A stretch of DNA of 64,000 nucleotides from the NCBI GenBank assembly GCA_958296055.1, contig CATQHS010000001.1, forward strand, positions 3,010,277 to 3,074,276, given 5' to 3'. Positions 50,563-60,186 of the stretch are shown here, in pieces. The first letter of the stretch is position 1, and each line of letters starts with the position of its first letter. The notes under the pieces are model-generated. The model saw nothing but the letters and a program-made list of their open reading frames with translations, ran no database searches and had not been told where the DNA came from. The translations under genes were made by a program, and so were the position numbers. Origin of the DNA: an uncultured Acidimicrobiales bacterium. Lineage in GTDB: Bacteria > Actinomycetota > Acidimicrobiia > Acidimicrobiales > Aldehydirespiratoraceae.

Positions 50563-51837
50563 CTACCGCTGGTCGAGCGGGACGTAGTCGCGGCCGGCCG
50601 GCCCGGCGTAGAGCTGGCGGGGCCGGGTGATCCGCTGGTCCTGCGCGAGCATCTCGTTCCAGTGGGCCAGCCAGCCGGGGGTGCGGCCGATGGCGAACAG
50701 CACCGTGAACATGTCGGTGGGGAAGCCGATCGACTGGTAGATGAGGCCCGAGTAGAAGTCGACGTTGGGGTACAGGCGCCGGCTCACGAAGTAGTCGTCG
50801 GCCAGGGCCGTCTCCTCGAGCTTGAGGGCGATGTCGAGCAGCGGGTTCTTGCCGGTCACCTCGAACACGGCGTGGGCGGCGTCCTTGATGATCCGGGCCC
50901 GGGGGTCGTAGTTCTTGTAGACCCGGTGCCCGAACCCCATGAGCCGGCCCTCGCCCCGCTTCACCGCGGCCACGTAGTCGCCGACCCGGTCCATCGAGCC
51001 GATCTCGGCCAGCATCTTGAGCACGGCCTCGTTGGCGCCGCCGTGGCGGGGCCCGTACAGGGCGCCGCAGGCGGCCGCCACCGAGGTGTAGGGGTCGGCG
51101 TGGGCCGACCCCACCACCCGCACCGCGGTGGTGGAGCAGTTCTGCTCGTGGTCGGCGTGGAGGATGGACAGGATGCGCACCGCCTTCACCAGCACCTCGT
51201 GGGGCTCGTAGGTGTTGCTGATGTCGAACATCATCTTCAGGAAGCGGGTCGAGTAGTCGTCGGCGTTGTCGGGGAACACGAATGGCAGCCCCTTGAAGAA
51301 GCGGTAGGCGGCCGCGGCCATGGTCGGCATCTTGGCGATGAGGCGGATGATCTGGGCCAGCCGGGCTTCGGGGTCGGCGATGTTTTTGGCTTCGGGGTAG
51401 AAGGTGGACAGGCCGGCCACGCCCGAGGTGAGCAGGCCCATGGGATGGGCGTTGTAGTTGAAGGCGTCGAAGATCCGCTTGCGGAAGTTCTCGTGGATGA
51501 AGGTGTGGTGGGTGATCTCGTGTACCCAGGCGTCGTGCTGGGCCTGGGTGGGCAGCTCGCCGTGGATGAGCAGGTAGGCGACCTCGGGCAGGGTGCTCTG
51601 CTCGGCAAGCTGCTCGATCGGGTAGCCCCGGTAGCGCAGGATGCCCCGGTCGCCGTCTAGTTCGGTGATTTCGCTGGTGGTGGAGGCGGTGGTGGTCAGC
51701 CCCGGGTCGTGGAACCAGACGTCGCCCAGCAGTTCGCGCCAGGCGGTTGCGTCCACCCCGCCGTTGACGATGGGCACTTCTACGCGGTCCCCGGAGCGGT
51801 TGTCGGTGATGGTGATGCTGTCGGCCACGGCCCGCAT
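50563..51837 (-). CDS. gltA: Citrate synthase, type II
   Basis: A protein of 424 residues, normal for type II (hexameric) citrate synthase. It condenses oxaloacetate and acetyl-CoA. Visible: GDRGILRYRGYPIEQLAEQS near 65, NYNAHPMGLLTSGVAGLS near 130, catalytic His in LHADHEQNCSTTAVRV near 225, GPRHGGANEAVLKML near 265, MGFGHRVYKNYDPRARII near 305, and the catalytic Asp in DFYSGLIYQSIGFP near 365. The start is the ATG at 51837 (MRAVADSITI); the frame extends further upstream but into the next gene. It is on the same strand as the carboxylase subunit but separated by 89 bases. Confidence 0.96.
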   Translation of the reverse strand: MRAVADSITITDNRSGDRVEVPIVNGGVDATAWRELLGDVWFHDPGLTTTASTTSEITELDGDRGILRYRGYPIEQLAEQSTLPEVAYLLIHGELPTQAQHDAWVHEITHHTFIHENFRKRIFDAFNYNAHPMGLLTSGVAGLSTFYPEAKNIADPEARLAQIIRLIAKMPTMAAAAYRFFKGLPFVFPDNADDYSTRFLKMMFDISNTYEPHEVLVKAVRILSILHADHEQNCSTTAVRVVGSAHADPYTSVAAACGALYGPRHGGANEAVLKMLAEIGSMDRVGDYVAAVKRGEGRLMGFGHRVYKNYDPRARIIKDAAHAVFEVTGKNPLLDIALKLEETALADDYFVSRRLYPNVDFYSGLIYQSIGFPTDMFTVLFAIGRTPGWLAHWNEMLAQDQRITRPRQLYAGPAGRDYVPLDQR

Positions 51838-51926
51838 CGTAGACCAGCCCGGCCGCCCCGGCCCCGTCCGCCGCTGGCGGCGCCTCGCACCCCGGTGCCG
51901 CCTCGGCGGGACGCAAAGAGCGCCGC

Positions 51927-53279
51927 TCAGAGGGGCGTGTTGTCGTGGCGGCGGCGGGGGAGGCGCTCCCGCTTGGCGGCCAGCATCTCCAGGGCGGCGT
52001 GGATCTCCCGGCGGGTGTCGGCCGGGTCGATCACCGCGTCGACCGCGCCCCGCTCGGCCGCGACGTAGGGGTTGAGCAGGCGCCGCTCGTAGGCCTCTTC
52101 CAGCTCGGCCCGCTCGGCCGGCCCGGCGGAGCGGTGCAGGATCTTCACCGCCCCCTTGGCCCCCATGACCGCGATCTCCGCCGACGGCCAGGCCAGGGCC
52201 ACGTCGTTGCCCATGGGCTTGGAGTCCATGACGATGTAGGCCCCGCCGTAGGACTTGCGCAGGGTCACGTTCACCCGAGGCACGGTGGCCCGGGCGTAGG
52301 CGAAGGCGAGCTGGGCGCCGTAGCGGATCATGCCCCGCCATTCGAGGTCTTTGCCGGGGTAGAAGCCTGAGGTGTCCACGAAGGTCACCAGGGGCAGGTT
52401 GAAGGCGTCGCAGAAGGCCACGAAGCGGGCCCCCTTGCGGGAGGCGGTGATGTCGAGCGTCCCGGCCAGGGCCTGGGGCTGGTTGGCCACCATCCCCACC
52501 GCCCGACCCCCGATGGAGGCGAAGGCGGTGACCAGGTTGGCCCCCCAGCCCGCCTGGGGCTCGAGCAACCCGCCGTCGTCGACCACGACCGACAGGACGT
52601 CGCGCACGTCGTAGCTGCCGGCCGGGTTCTCCGGGAGCACGTCGAAGGCCTCGGGGGTGGGCCGGTCGGCGGGATCGGTGCCGGGCCGGGCCGGGGGGTC
52701 GGCTCCGTTGTGGTCGGGGAGGTAGCCGAGCAGATCGGCCACCGCCTCGTCGGCCTCGGCCGCGTCTGAGGCCGTGAAGCTGGCCACCCCCGACCGGAGG
52801 TGGTGGGCCCGGGCGCCGCCCAGCTCGTCGCGGTCCACCGGCACGCCGGTGAACTGCTCGACCATGCGCGGCCCCGAGACGAAGGCGTAGGCGTCGTCGG
52901 TCATGATCACGAAATCGGCCAGGCCCAGCATGAGCGCCGGCCCCGACACGTTGGGCCCGGTCGCCACCACCACCACCGGCACGACGCCCGAGCAGCGGGC
53001 CAGCTCCCGGGCGGCGGCGGCCCAGCCGTCCAGCGCGGCCACCCCCTCGGATATGTCGGCGCCGGACGAGGCCAGCCGCAGCACGATCGGGCGCCGCTGC
53101 TGGCGGGCACAGCGGGCGGCCTCGGCCAGGCTGTGCCCGTCCGAGGGCATCAGGGCCCCGGAGTGCTCGTCGCCCCCCCGGGCATCCACGTCGATCACCG
53201 CCCGGCCCCCGATCTCGGCGGTCCGGACCCGCACGAACCCGGCCGTGCCCGCCCTGATCTGAAGCGGGCTCGAGGTCAT
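51927..53279 (-). CDS. Acyl-CoA carboxylase carboxyltransferase subunit
   Basis: A protein of 450 residues with two crotonase-fold halves. The C-terminal half has GFYPGKDLEWRGMIRYGAQL near 310, SYGGAYIVMDSKPMGND near 350 and AVMGAKGAVKILHR near 380, which are typical for the AccD/PccB group (biotin-carboxyl to acyl-CoA transfer). The N-terminal half is shorter and less conserved (LRLASSGADISEGVAALDGW, VSGPALMLGLADF), which differs from normal PccB of about 510-550 residues. The substrate may be acetyl- or propionyl-CoA. No biotin carboxylase or biotin carrier is adjacent. It starts 37 bases after the LysR gene and may be its target. Confidence 0.88.
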   Translation of the reverse strand: MTSSPLQIRAGTAGFVRVRTAEIGGRAVIDVDARGGDEHSGALMPSDGHSLAEAARCARQQRRPIVLRLASSGADISEGVAALDGWAAAARELARCSGVVPVVVVATGPNVSGPALMLGLADFVIMTDDAYAFVSGPRMVEQFTGVPVDRDELGGARAHHLRSGVASFTASDAAEADEAVADLLGYLPDHNGADPPARPGTDPADRPTPEAFDVLPENPAGSYDVRDVLSVVVDDGGLLEPQAGWGANLVTAFASIGGRAVGMVANQPQALAGTLDITASRKGARFVAFCDAFNLPLVTFVDTSGFYPGKDLEWRGMIRYGAQLAFAYARATVPRVNVTLRKSYGGAYIVMDSKPMGNDVALAWPSAEIAVMGAKGAVKILHRSAGPAERAELEEAYERRLLNPYVAAERGAVDAVIDPADTRREIHAALEMLAAKRERLPRRRHDNTPL

Positions 53280-53316
53280 GACGCGGCCGGGGCCTGGGCG
53301 TCGGGCGGGCTGGCGG

Positions 53317-54267
53317 TCACGGCCCGGCGGCCCGAGGGTTCGAGGGGGTCGGCATGCGCTCGGCAACGTACATGTGGGGCTGGTTGGGCGCCTCGGCCTC
53401 CACCACCTCGCGGACGATCTCGGCCACCGTCCGGGCCGGAGCCGAGGGGGCGGTGCGCCGGTTGCGGGCCAGGCCGACCACCCGGGGGCCGAGCCCCTCG
53501 ACCGCCGCGCTCCTCCAAGGCCCGGCGGCCATGCCGTGGGCGGCGCTGGCCGGGAGCAGGGCGGGAGCGAACCCCTGGGCGGCCAAGGACATCAGCAGGC
53601 GCAGGCCGTCGATCTCGGCCCGGGGGCGCAGTTCCAGCCCGGCCTCGCCGGCGTCGGCGTCCACCTCGTCTCGGAAGGCCGTTCCCCTCGGGGGCAGCAG
53701 AACCGGATGCCGGGCCAGCTCGGCCAGCGCCACCCGGTTCTGGCGGGCCAGCTCGTGCCCTTCGGGCGCCACCACCACCCGGTCCTCGGAGAAGAGGGTT
53801 TCGGTCTCGACGTCGGGGTCGTCCACCGGGAGGTTCACCACGGCCAAGTCGAGCCGGTCCCGCACCAGCAGCGGGACCAACGACGTGGTGGTGGCGTCCA
53901 CGACGATCACCTCCAGCCTCGGGTGGCGGCGGTGCGCCTCCTCGAGCAGCAGGGGGACCAGCCACCGGGCCGTGGTGCCGATCACGCCGGTGCGGACCGT
54001 GCCGGCCAAGTCCTCGCGCAGCGACACCAGGTCGTCTTGGATGGCCCGCAGCTCGACCTGGATGCGGCGGGCCCGGTCGGCCACGATCTCGCCCTCGGGG
54101 GTGAGGCTGCCCTTGTCCCGGTCGATGAGCCGGGCCCCGACCTCCCGTTCGAGATGGGCGACGTGGGTGGACACGTTGGACTGCACGGTGTGCAGGGCCC
54201 GGGCCGCGGCTGAGAAGCTCTCGTGCTCGGCCACGGCCAGCAGGGCGTTGAGCTGGCGCAGATCCAT
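53317..54267 (-). CDS. LysR-type transcriptional regulator
   Basis: A protein of 316 residues. The N-terminal winged helix-turn-helix (MDLRQLNALLAVAEHESFSA, VQSNVSTHVAHLEREVGARL) is standard, followed by a periplasmic-binding-like effector domain (about 90-290; TGVIGTTARWLVPLLLEEAH, DLAVVNLP). It binds DNA as a tetramer and responds to a small ligand, unknown here. It is followed by the carboxyltransferase gene in the same direction and preceded by a palindrome that is probably its own site. Unlike the typical divergent arrangement, the next gene upstream is on the same strand. Confidence 0.93.
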   Translation of the reverse strand: MDLRQLNALLAVAEHESFSAAARALHTVQSNVSTHVAHLEREVGARLIDRDKGSLTPEGEIVADRARRIQVELRAIQDDLVSLREDLAGTVRTGVIGTTARWLVPLLLEEAHRRHPRLEVIVVDATTTSLVPLLVRDRLDLAVVNLPVDDPDVETETLFSEDRVVVAPEGHELARQNRVALAELARHPVLLPPRGTAFRDEVDADAGEAGLELRPRAEIDGLRLLMSLAAQGFAPALLPASAAHGMAAGPWRSAAVEGLGPRVVGLARNRRTAPSAPARTVAEIVREVVEAEAPNQPHMYVAERMPTPSNPRAAGP

Positions 54268-54292
54268 CGTTGCTAACGATACCGTTTATCAA

Positions 54293-54306
54293 TTCAAACT
54301 GTTGAA
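54293..54306. promoter_or_regulatory. Palindrome upstream of the LysR gene
   Basis: TTCAA-ACTG-TTGAA lies 26 bases before the LysR start codon, flanked by AACGATA-type elements on both sides (54275-54282 and 54305-54311) in an AT-rich pocket. The size and location fit an autoregulatory LysR-type site overlapping the promoter. It is a visual match only. Confidence 0.5.
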
Positions 54307-54370
54307 ACGATAGTGCTAATGGGCGCCGGTTGGTGTTGAATGGAGGCACCGAAGCGGCTGATCTCCCCCG

Positions 54371-56713
54371 TCAGCCGCTTCTGGCTTTCTCAGGTTCGGT
54401 TCCGGCCCGGTCCCGTACGGCTTTCTCGGGTTCGGTTCCGGCCCGCCGCCGGATGATGTTGAGGGCGCTGCCGGCCCGGAACCACTCGATCTGCTCGGCG
54501 CTCAGGGTGTGGTCGGCCTCGAAGCTCACCCGCCCGCCGCCGGGGGAGGTCACCTCCACCGTTACCGGGCGCCCGGGGGCCAGGTGGGCCAGGCCCCGCA
54601 CCGCCACCCGGTCGTCTTCGCCGATCCGCTCGTAGTCGGCCGGGTCGGCGAAGGTGAGGGCCAACACGCCCTGCTTCTTCAGGTTGGTCTCGTGGATGCG
54701 GGCGAAGCTGCGGGCCAGCACCGCCGCGCCCCCCCGGAACCGGGGCTCCATGGCCGCGTGCTCCCGGCTGGAGCCCTCGCCCAGGTTCTGGTCGCCGATG
54801 AACACCCAGCGCCGCCCGGCCCCGTGATAGGCGCGGGCGATGTCGGGCAGGGGCTCGATTTGGCCGGTGAGCTGGTTCTTGCCGAAGCCGGTCTGGCGTC
54901 CGTAGGCGCTGACCACCCCGAGGTAGAGGTTGCCCGAGATGTTCTCGAGGTGGCCCCGGTACCTCAGCCACGGCCCGGCCATGGAGATGTGGTCGGTGGT
55001 GCATTTGCCCTCGGCTTTGGCCATCACGAACAGGTCCTCGAAGTCGGCGCCGTCCCAGGGCTTGAAGGGCTCCAGCAACTGCAGGCGCTCCGAGGAGGGC
55101 GACACCCGGATCTGGACGCCCGACCCGTCGGCGGGCGGGGCCACGAAGGTGTCTCGGCCCGGGTCGAACCCCCGCTCCGGGAGCTCGACGCCCACCGGGG
55201 CCGACAGGCGGACCCGGTCGCCTCCGGGGTCGGTCAGCTCGTCGGTGGCCGGGTCGAAGTCGATGGTCCCGGCCAGGGCCAGGGCCACCACCGTCTCGGG
55301 GGAGGTGACGAAGGCCAGCGTGGCCGGGTCGCCGTCGTTGCGCTTGGGGAAGTTGCGGTTGTAGGAGGTGACGATGACGTTGGGCCGGCCCGGGACGTGG
55401 CCCGGCTCGTCGGAGCGGTCCCACTGCCCGATGCAGGGGCCGCAGGCGTTGGCCAGCACGGTGGCCCCCAGGGCCTCGAAGTCGGCCATGAGCCCGTCCC
55501 GCACGATGGTGGCCCGGATCTGCTCGGACCCGGGGGTCACCAGCAGCCGGGTCCGGGCCCCGAGGCCCTTGGCCGCCGCGTCCCTGGCGATGGAGGCGGC
55601 CCGGGTGATGTCCTCATAGGAGGAGTTGGTGCAGCTCCCGATGAGGGCGGCGCTGATCTCCAGGGGCCAGCCCTCGGCTCGGGCCTCGGCGCCGAGGTCG
55701 CCCACCGCCCGGGCCCGGTCCGGGGTGTGGGGGCCGTTGATGCGGGGGCCGAGCCGGTCTAGGTCGATCTCCACCACCCGGTCGAAGTGCCGGGGAGGGT
55801 CGGCCAGCACCTCGTCGTCGGGGCGCAGGTGCTCGGCGACGGCGGTGGCCGCGTCGGCCACTTGGCCCCGCCCGGTGCTGCGCAGGTAGCGGCCCATGGC
55901 CTCGTCGTAGGCGAACAGCGAGGTGGTGGCGCCGATCTCGGCCCCCATGTTGCAGATGGTGGCCTTGCCGGTGGCGCTGAGGCTCTCGGCGCCGGGGCCG
56001 AAGTACTCGACGATGGCGCCGGTGCCGCCGGAGACGGTGAGGATCTCCGCCACCTTCAAGATGACGTCTTTGGGCGCGGCCCAGCCGTCGAGCCCGCCGG
56101 TGAGGCGGACGCCGATCAGCTCGGGCCAGCGCACCGTCCACGGGAACCCGGTCATCACGTCCACCGCGTCGGCCCCGCCCACGCCCACCGCCACCATGCC
56201 CAGGCCGCCGGCGTTGGGGGTGTGGCTGTCGGTGCCGATCATCATGCCGCCGGGGAAGGCGTAGTTCTCCAGCACCACCTGGTGGATGATCCCGCTGCCC
56301 GGCTTCCAGAACCCGGCCCCGTAGCGGGCGCTCACGCCGGCCAGGAAGTCGTAGACCTCCTGGTTGCCGTCCAGCGCGGCCAGCAGGTCCCGCCGGCCGT
56401 CGGTGCGGGCCTGGATCAGGTGGTCGCAGTGGGTGGTGGTGGGCACCATGGTCCGGTCCAGGCCCGCGGTCATGAACTGGAGCCACGCCATCTGGGCGGT
56501 GGCGTCCTGCATGGCCACCCGGTCGGGCCGCAGGTCCACGTAGGACCGCCCCCGCTCCAGGGGCTGGTCGGGGCGGTCGAGGTGGTTGATGAGAATCTTC
56601 TCGGCCAGAGTGAGCCCCCGCCCGAACCGCTCTCGGGCTGCGCCCAGCCTCGGGCCGAGGGTGGCGTAAACGCCCTCGATGAGTTCGATCGGCGTGCTGG
56701 CGGCAACGGTCAT
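54371..56713 (-). CDS. acn: Aconitate hydratase, mitochondrial-type
   Basis: A protein of 780 residues, the length of mitochondrial-type aconitase and shorter than AcnA of about 900. It isomerises citrate to isocitrate. The three cluster cysteines are visible: one in [11 protein letters not shown] near 365 and two in [10 protein letters not shown] near 430. Other marks are [11 protein letters not shown] near 96, [14 protein letters not shown] near 170, [12 protein letters not shown] near 455, and [15 protein letters not shown] near 655. The last 25 residues are a tandem duplication (AGTEPEKA occurs twice) not found in normal aconitases. Together with citrate synthase 2.5 kb away it gives the first TCA-cycle steps. 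Confidence 0.94.
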   Translation of the reverse strand: MTVAASTPIELIEGVYATLGPRLGAARERFGRGLTLAEKILINHLDRPDQPLERGRSYVDLRPDRVAMQDATAQMAWLQFMTAGLDRTMVPTTTHCDHLIQARTDGRRDLLAALDGNQEVYDFLAGVSARYGAGFWKPGSGIIHQVVLENYAFPGGMMIGTDSHTPNAGGLGMVAVGVGGADAVDVMTGFPWTVRWPELIGVRLTGGLDGWAAPKDVILKVAEILTVSGGTGAIVEYFGPGAESLSATGKATICNMGAEIGATTSLFAYDEAMGRYLRSTGRGQVADAATAVAEHLRPDDEVLADPPRHFDRVVEIDLDRLGPRINGPHTPDRARAVGDLGAEARAEGWPLEISAALIGSCTNSSYEDITRAASIARDAAAKGLGARTRLLVTPGSEQIRATIVRDGLMADFEALGATVLANACGPCIGQWDRSDEPGHVPGRPNVIVTSYNRNFPKRNDGDPATLAFVTSPETVVALALAGTIDFDPATDELTDPGGDRVRLSAPVGVELPERGFDPGRDTFVAPPADGSGVQIRVSPSSERLQLLEPFKPWDGADFEDLFVMAKAEGKCTTDHISMAGPWLRYRGHLENISGNLYLGVVSAYGRQTGFGKNQLTGQIEPLPDIARAYHGAGRRWVFIGDQNLGEGSSREHAAMEPRFRGGAAVLARSFARIHETNLKKQGVLALTFADPADYERIGEDDRVAVRGLAHLAPGRPVTVEVTSPGGGRVSFEADHTLSAEQIEWFRAGSALNIIRRRAGTEPEKAVRDRAGTEPEKARSG

Positions 56714-56773
56714 CGCATCTGCCTTCGGGTCATCGAGCTTTGGTGACGGACGGCCCCTCGTAGGACGGACTTA

Positions 56774-59110
56774 CTAACAATACAAACTACCAATGTCTGC
56801 TCCTTGACCGTCCATGTCCCCGACACCCGGCTGAAGGCCGGCGAGTTCCGGTGGAATTGGCCCAGTGAGGTCGTTGCCTTCGAGATTCAGGAAATAGAGG
56901 TTTGTGAGTTTGGTGAGTTCAGGCGGTATCGGCCCGGTGAGGTTATTAGACCAAAGCAGCAGGGTTTCAAGGTTTGTGAGGTTGCCTATCCCTGGTGGGA
57001 TTGTTCCGGTAAGATGGTTGCGTTCTAGTTGTAGGACTCTAAGATTAGTGAGATTGCTTAACCAACTCGGAAACGATCCAGACAGGCCGTACCCTATACA
57101 TAGCCTATAGAGGTTAGTTAGGTTGGCAAATTCGGGTGGGATATGCCCAGAAAAGTTTCCCCCAAGATCTAATACTTCTAAGTTAGTTAAGTTACCTATT
57201 TCTGAGGGGATAGATCCAGTAAACCTATCAGATAGAACAAGACGCTCAAGGTTGATGAGGTTGCCTAGTTCGGGTGGGATCGGACCCGTCAAACCATTTT
57301 CTCCGATAACCATAGTCTGCAGGCTGGTGAGGCTTCCAAGTTCGGGAGGTATTGATCCTGATAGGCTGGTCTGGCCTAGATACAGTCTCTGAAGATGAGC
57401 AAGATTACCTAGTTCAGGAGGTATAGAACCAGATAAAGAAAAATTTTGCCTGAGGTCTAACAATTCTAGACTGGCTAGTTTGCCTAGTTCAGGAGGTATA
57501 GAACCGGAAAGATTATTAGACCAAAGTCTGATCATGCGAAGATTGGTGAGATTTCCCAGTTCGGGTGGTATGCTACCAGATAAGAAATTATAACAGCAAT
57601 CATACACACTCTCAAGGTTCAATATCTGTAGATTTGACAAGTTACCTAATTCGGGTGGAATCGACCCGTAAAGGCCATTTCCAGCTAAGTCAAGTACAAT
57701 TAGCTCGCTAAGATTGCCCAATTCAGGAGCTAGCCTACTGCCATTAAAAGTTGTTTCAAGTTCCAAGTGAGTGACTCGTCCGCCGGTGATAGTGATTCCA
57801 TACCAGTTTTCGAACTTGTTAGTATCAACCCAAGCTGCTGCCGGATCGGTTTTCCTCCATGATTTGGCCTCGTTGCCGAGAATTCCCTTACCATCTAGGA
57901 CCGTGTAGAAAGCCCACAATGCTTCACAGTCGGCCACTAGTTGGGTCAATGACTGGTCCACCACTGCTTCAGATGCACACGGTTGAGAACTTGATGGAGG
58001 GGTGGGTTCTGAGAACCTGGTTAGGTTGCTTAGTTCGGAAGGAATCGAGCCGATCAACTCGTTCCCTCTAAGGTACAACTCTTTAAGGTTGGTTAGTTTG
58101 CCAAGTCCTAGTTGTATTGGGCCGGTTAGATCATTTCCTTCAAGGGACAATATCTTTAGATTGGTGAGATTGCCCAACTCCGGTGGTATTTCACCTGACA
58201 AATAATTGTAATCTAGGTCCAGCGTATGAAGGTTGGTTAGGTTGCCGAGTTCTGGCGGAATCGGTCCTGACAGTTCATTAAGCCAAAGGTTCAGCGTATG
58301 AAGGTTGGTTAGGTTGCCGAGTTCTGGCGGAATCGGTCCTGACAAATAATTGTAATCTAGGTTCAGCGTATGAAGGTTGGTTAGGTTGCCGAGTTCTGGC
58401 GGAATCGGTCCTGAAAGAAAATTGGAGCCATAACCTCCAAGATTAAGTATCTGAAGGTTGGATAGGTTACCTAACTCAGACGGGATCGTCCCGGTTAGTC
58501 CAGTGTTGTTCAGATCCAGTACTCGCAGTTCGGCTAGGTTGCCTAACTCTGGGGCGATTTTGCCGCCTTCAAATGCTCTTCCGAGTTCTAGACGAGTGAC
58601 CCGGCCATAGGCGATTGTGATTCCGTACCAATCTCTGAGTGAGTTGGTGTCATTCCAGGCCGCCGCCGGATCGACGTCAATCATCCAGACGGCAGTGTCT
58701 GGGTCGTTGCCGAGGGCGCCCTTGCCATCTAAAGTCTCGTAGAAGGCCCACAGCGCTTTGCAGTCGGCCACCAGTTGGGTCAGCGACTGGTTGACCACCG
58801 TCTCGGCATGGCACACCGGATGAGGCTCTATCGGTGGCACAGGCTCAGGCGTTTCGCCGGAAGCCGTAGGCGCTGTGGGTTCCGGTTCGGGTTGGGTCTC
58901 TGGGGTGGTGGTCTGTTCGATTGCTGTGGTGGGGGGTTGGAGTTCTTCGGGGGTCTGGTTGGCGGGTGGCGCGGCAGTGCTGGGCTCGGGGTTTGATCCG
59001 GTGCTCAGCGTTATGGCCAGAATCACTGCCGCTGCCGCCGCGACGACGGCTGCGGCGATCCCCAATTTCACGGGTCTTGAGACGCGTTGAACGGGCGGCT
59101 CGGGCGGCAT
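56774..59110 (-). CDS. Membrane-anchored leucine-rich-repeat protein with two cap-LRR modules
   Basis: A protein of 778 residues from the ATG at 59110 (GGAGAGG upstream; a TTG at 59146 is less likely). A hydrophobic anchor (about 15-35) and a Pro/Thr/Glu-rich stalk (40-95) are followed by an extracellular part. That part has two similar modules, each opening with a Cys-rich cap (VVNQSLTQLVADCKALWAFY near 105 and VVDQSLTQLVADCEALWAFY near 375). Each cap is followed by 24-residue repeats of the plant type (LSGPIPPELGNLTNLHTL). The gene is AT-richer than its neighbours. Plant-type LRR proteins in bacteria probably bind protein or sugar ligands at the cell surface; host or prey contact is possible but is inference. 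Confidence 0.88.
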   Translation of the reverse strand: MPPEPPVQRVSRPVKLGIAAAVVAAAAAVILAITLSTGSNPEPSTAAPPANQTPEELQPPTTAIEQTTTPETQPEPEPTAPTASGETPEPVPPIEPHPVCHAETVVNQSLTQLVADCKALWAFYETLDGKGALGNDPDTAVWMIDVDPAAAWNDTNSLRDWYGITIAYGRVTRLELGRAFEGGKIAPELGNLAELRVLDLNNTGLTGTIPSELGNLSNLQILNLGGYGSNFLSGPIPPELGNLTNLHTLNLDYNYLSGPIPPELGNLTNLHTLNLWLNELSGPIPPELGNLTNLHTLDLDYNYLSGEIPPELGNLTNLKILSLEGNDLTGPIQLGLGKLTNLKELYLRGNELIGSIPSELSNLTRFSEPTPPSSSQPCASEAVVDQSLTQLVADCEALWAFYTVLDGKGILGNEAKSWRKTDPAAAWVDTNKFENWYGITITGGRVTHLELETTFNGSRLAPELGNLSELIVLDLAGNGLYGSIPPELGNLSNLQILNLESVYDCCYNFLSGSIPPELGNLTNLRMIRLWSNNLSGSIPPELGKLASLELLDLRQNFSLSGSIPPELGNLAHLQRLYLGQTSLSGSIPPELGSLTSLQTMVIGENGLTGPIPPELGNLINLERLVLSDRFTGSIPSEIGNLTNLEVLDLGGNFSGHIPPEFANLTNLYRLCIGYGLSGSFPSWLSNLTNLRVLQLERNHLTGTIPPGIGNLTNLETLLLWSNNLTGPIPPELTKLTNLYFLNLEGNDLTGPIPPELAGLQPGVGDMDGQGADIGSLYC
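58230..58445. repeat. Near-identical 72-base LRR repeats
   Basis: Three units begin at 58230, 58302 and 58374 with almost no substitutions over their first 40 bases; each codes for one 24-residue leucine-rich repeat. Such identity, compared with the diverged repeats elsewhere in the gene, indicates recent tandem duplication. Copy number is likely to vary between strains. Confidence 0.85.
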
Positions 59111-59174
59111 CGATTCCTCTCCGGTCCTGTTGTCTCTCAACGCCAAGACCCACCGGTCACCTTAACGCGCCCGC

Positions 59175-60128
59175 TTAGAAGCCGGGGGGCCAGCCTTGGC
59201 GGCGGCTGGCGGGGCGGCGGGACCGGTCGCCGAGGGCCCAGGTCCGCCGCCAGGCCCCGGTACGGGGGCCGGTGAGGGCGGGGGTGGCTGAGGCGTGGGC
59301 CCGGCGGCGGGCCGAGTACCAGTCGGTGCGGGTCTCGTCGGCCAGGGAGGCGACCACCGCCTCGATCCGGGCCGCGAACCGGGCCGCGCTCTCGCCGTCG
59401 CCGGGGCTGATCGGGCGGCCGAAGGTGATCGAGGCGACGCTGGGCTGGGGGAGGTTCCGGCCCTTGCGGAGGATGCGGCCGGTGCCCTCGATGTGAACCG
59501 GCGCCACCGGGACCCCGCAGCGGCGGGCCAGGTAGGCCGCTCCGCCCCGGAACTGATGGCCCCAGCCGTCGGGGCTGCGGCCCCCCTCGGGGTAGATCAG
59601 CAGGCTCCAGCCGTCCTCGATCAGCCCGGCGGCCAGATCGGCCGAGCGGCGCCCCACCCGGGTCCGCTCGATGGGGAAGGCCCCGATGACCAGGGCCGAC
59701 ACCGCGGCGGTGAGATGGGTTCCGAAGAAGTAGTCGGCCGCCGCGCCCACCGCCATCTTGTGCCGCCACGGATCGGGGATCGAGGTCAGCAGCAGCGGGG
59801 TGTCGATGTGGCTGTGGTGGTTGGCCGCGAAGATGGCCGGTCCGTCTAGGTCGCTGAGCCGGTCCAGGCCCTGTCGGCGGGGGGAGGCCAGCGCCTCGAC
59901 GCCCAGCCGCATCGGCCCCTCCACCAGGGCGGCCCGGGCCATGCGGGCCGGCCAGCGCCGGGCCCAGGCGGTGTCGTAGTCCGCGCCGGTCCGGCGCCGG
60001 TCCGGGCCGGGCGCCACCCCGGCCGGGACGGTCGGGGCCCGCAGCGGGAACGACAGGGCTCGCAGCCTCCGGGCCGGCGACGGCAGCTTCCGCCACCGGT
60101 CCAGACCGAGGTCGCGAACCAGGCTCAT
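59175..60128 (-). CDS. PlsC-like 1-acyl-glycerol-3-phosphate acyltransferase
   Basis: A protein of 317 residues. The acyltransferase motif is NHHSHIDTPLLL near 110 (HxxxxD form: HSHID), with the substrate-binding YPEGGRSPDG near 195 and VPVAPVHIEGTGRIL near 225. It transfers acyl groups to glycerol phosphate or lysophospholipid. It is the third gene of a minus-strand operon after an acyl-CoA reductase/HAD fusion and a LarA-like gene, with 58 bases between. HAD-IB proteins and PlsC-like enzymes are often fused or paired (CicA/AGPAT types), so a lipid function of the operon is plausible. Confidence 0.85.
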   Translation of the reverse strand: MSLVRDLGLDRWRKLPSPARRLRALSFPLRAPTVPAGVAPGPDRRRTGADYDTAWARRWPARMARAALVEGPMRLGVEALASPRRQGLDRLSDLDGPAIFAANHHSHIDTPLLLTSIPDPWRHKMAVGAAADYFFGTHLTAAVSALVIGAFPIERTRVGRRSADLAAGLIEDGWSLLIYPEGGRSPDGWGHQFRGGAAYLARRCGVPVAPVHIEGTGRILRKGRNLPQPSVASITFGRPISPGDGESAARFAARIEAVVASLADETRTDWYSARRRAHASATPALTGPRTGAWRRTWALGDRSRRPASRRQGWPPGF

Positions 60129-60186
60129 GCGGCGTCGGCTTCGGGGCTTCGATCCGGGATCGGACGGGAGCAGATGAGGCCCCGGC

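Noticed and set aside
58200-58450. CRISPR-like direct repeats
   Set aside because: The 72-base units are contiguous, coding, and translate to leucine-rich repeats with no spacers between.
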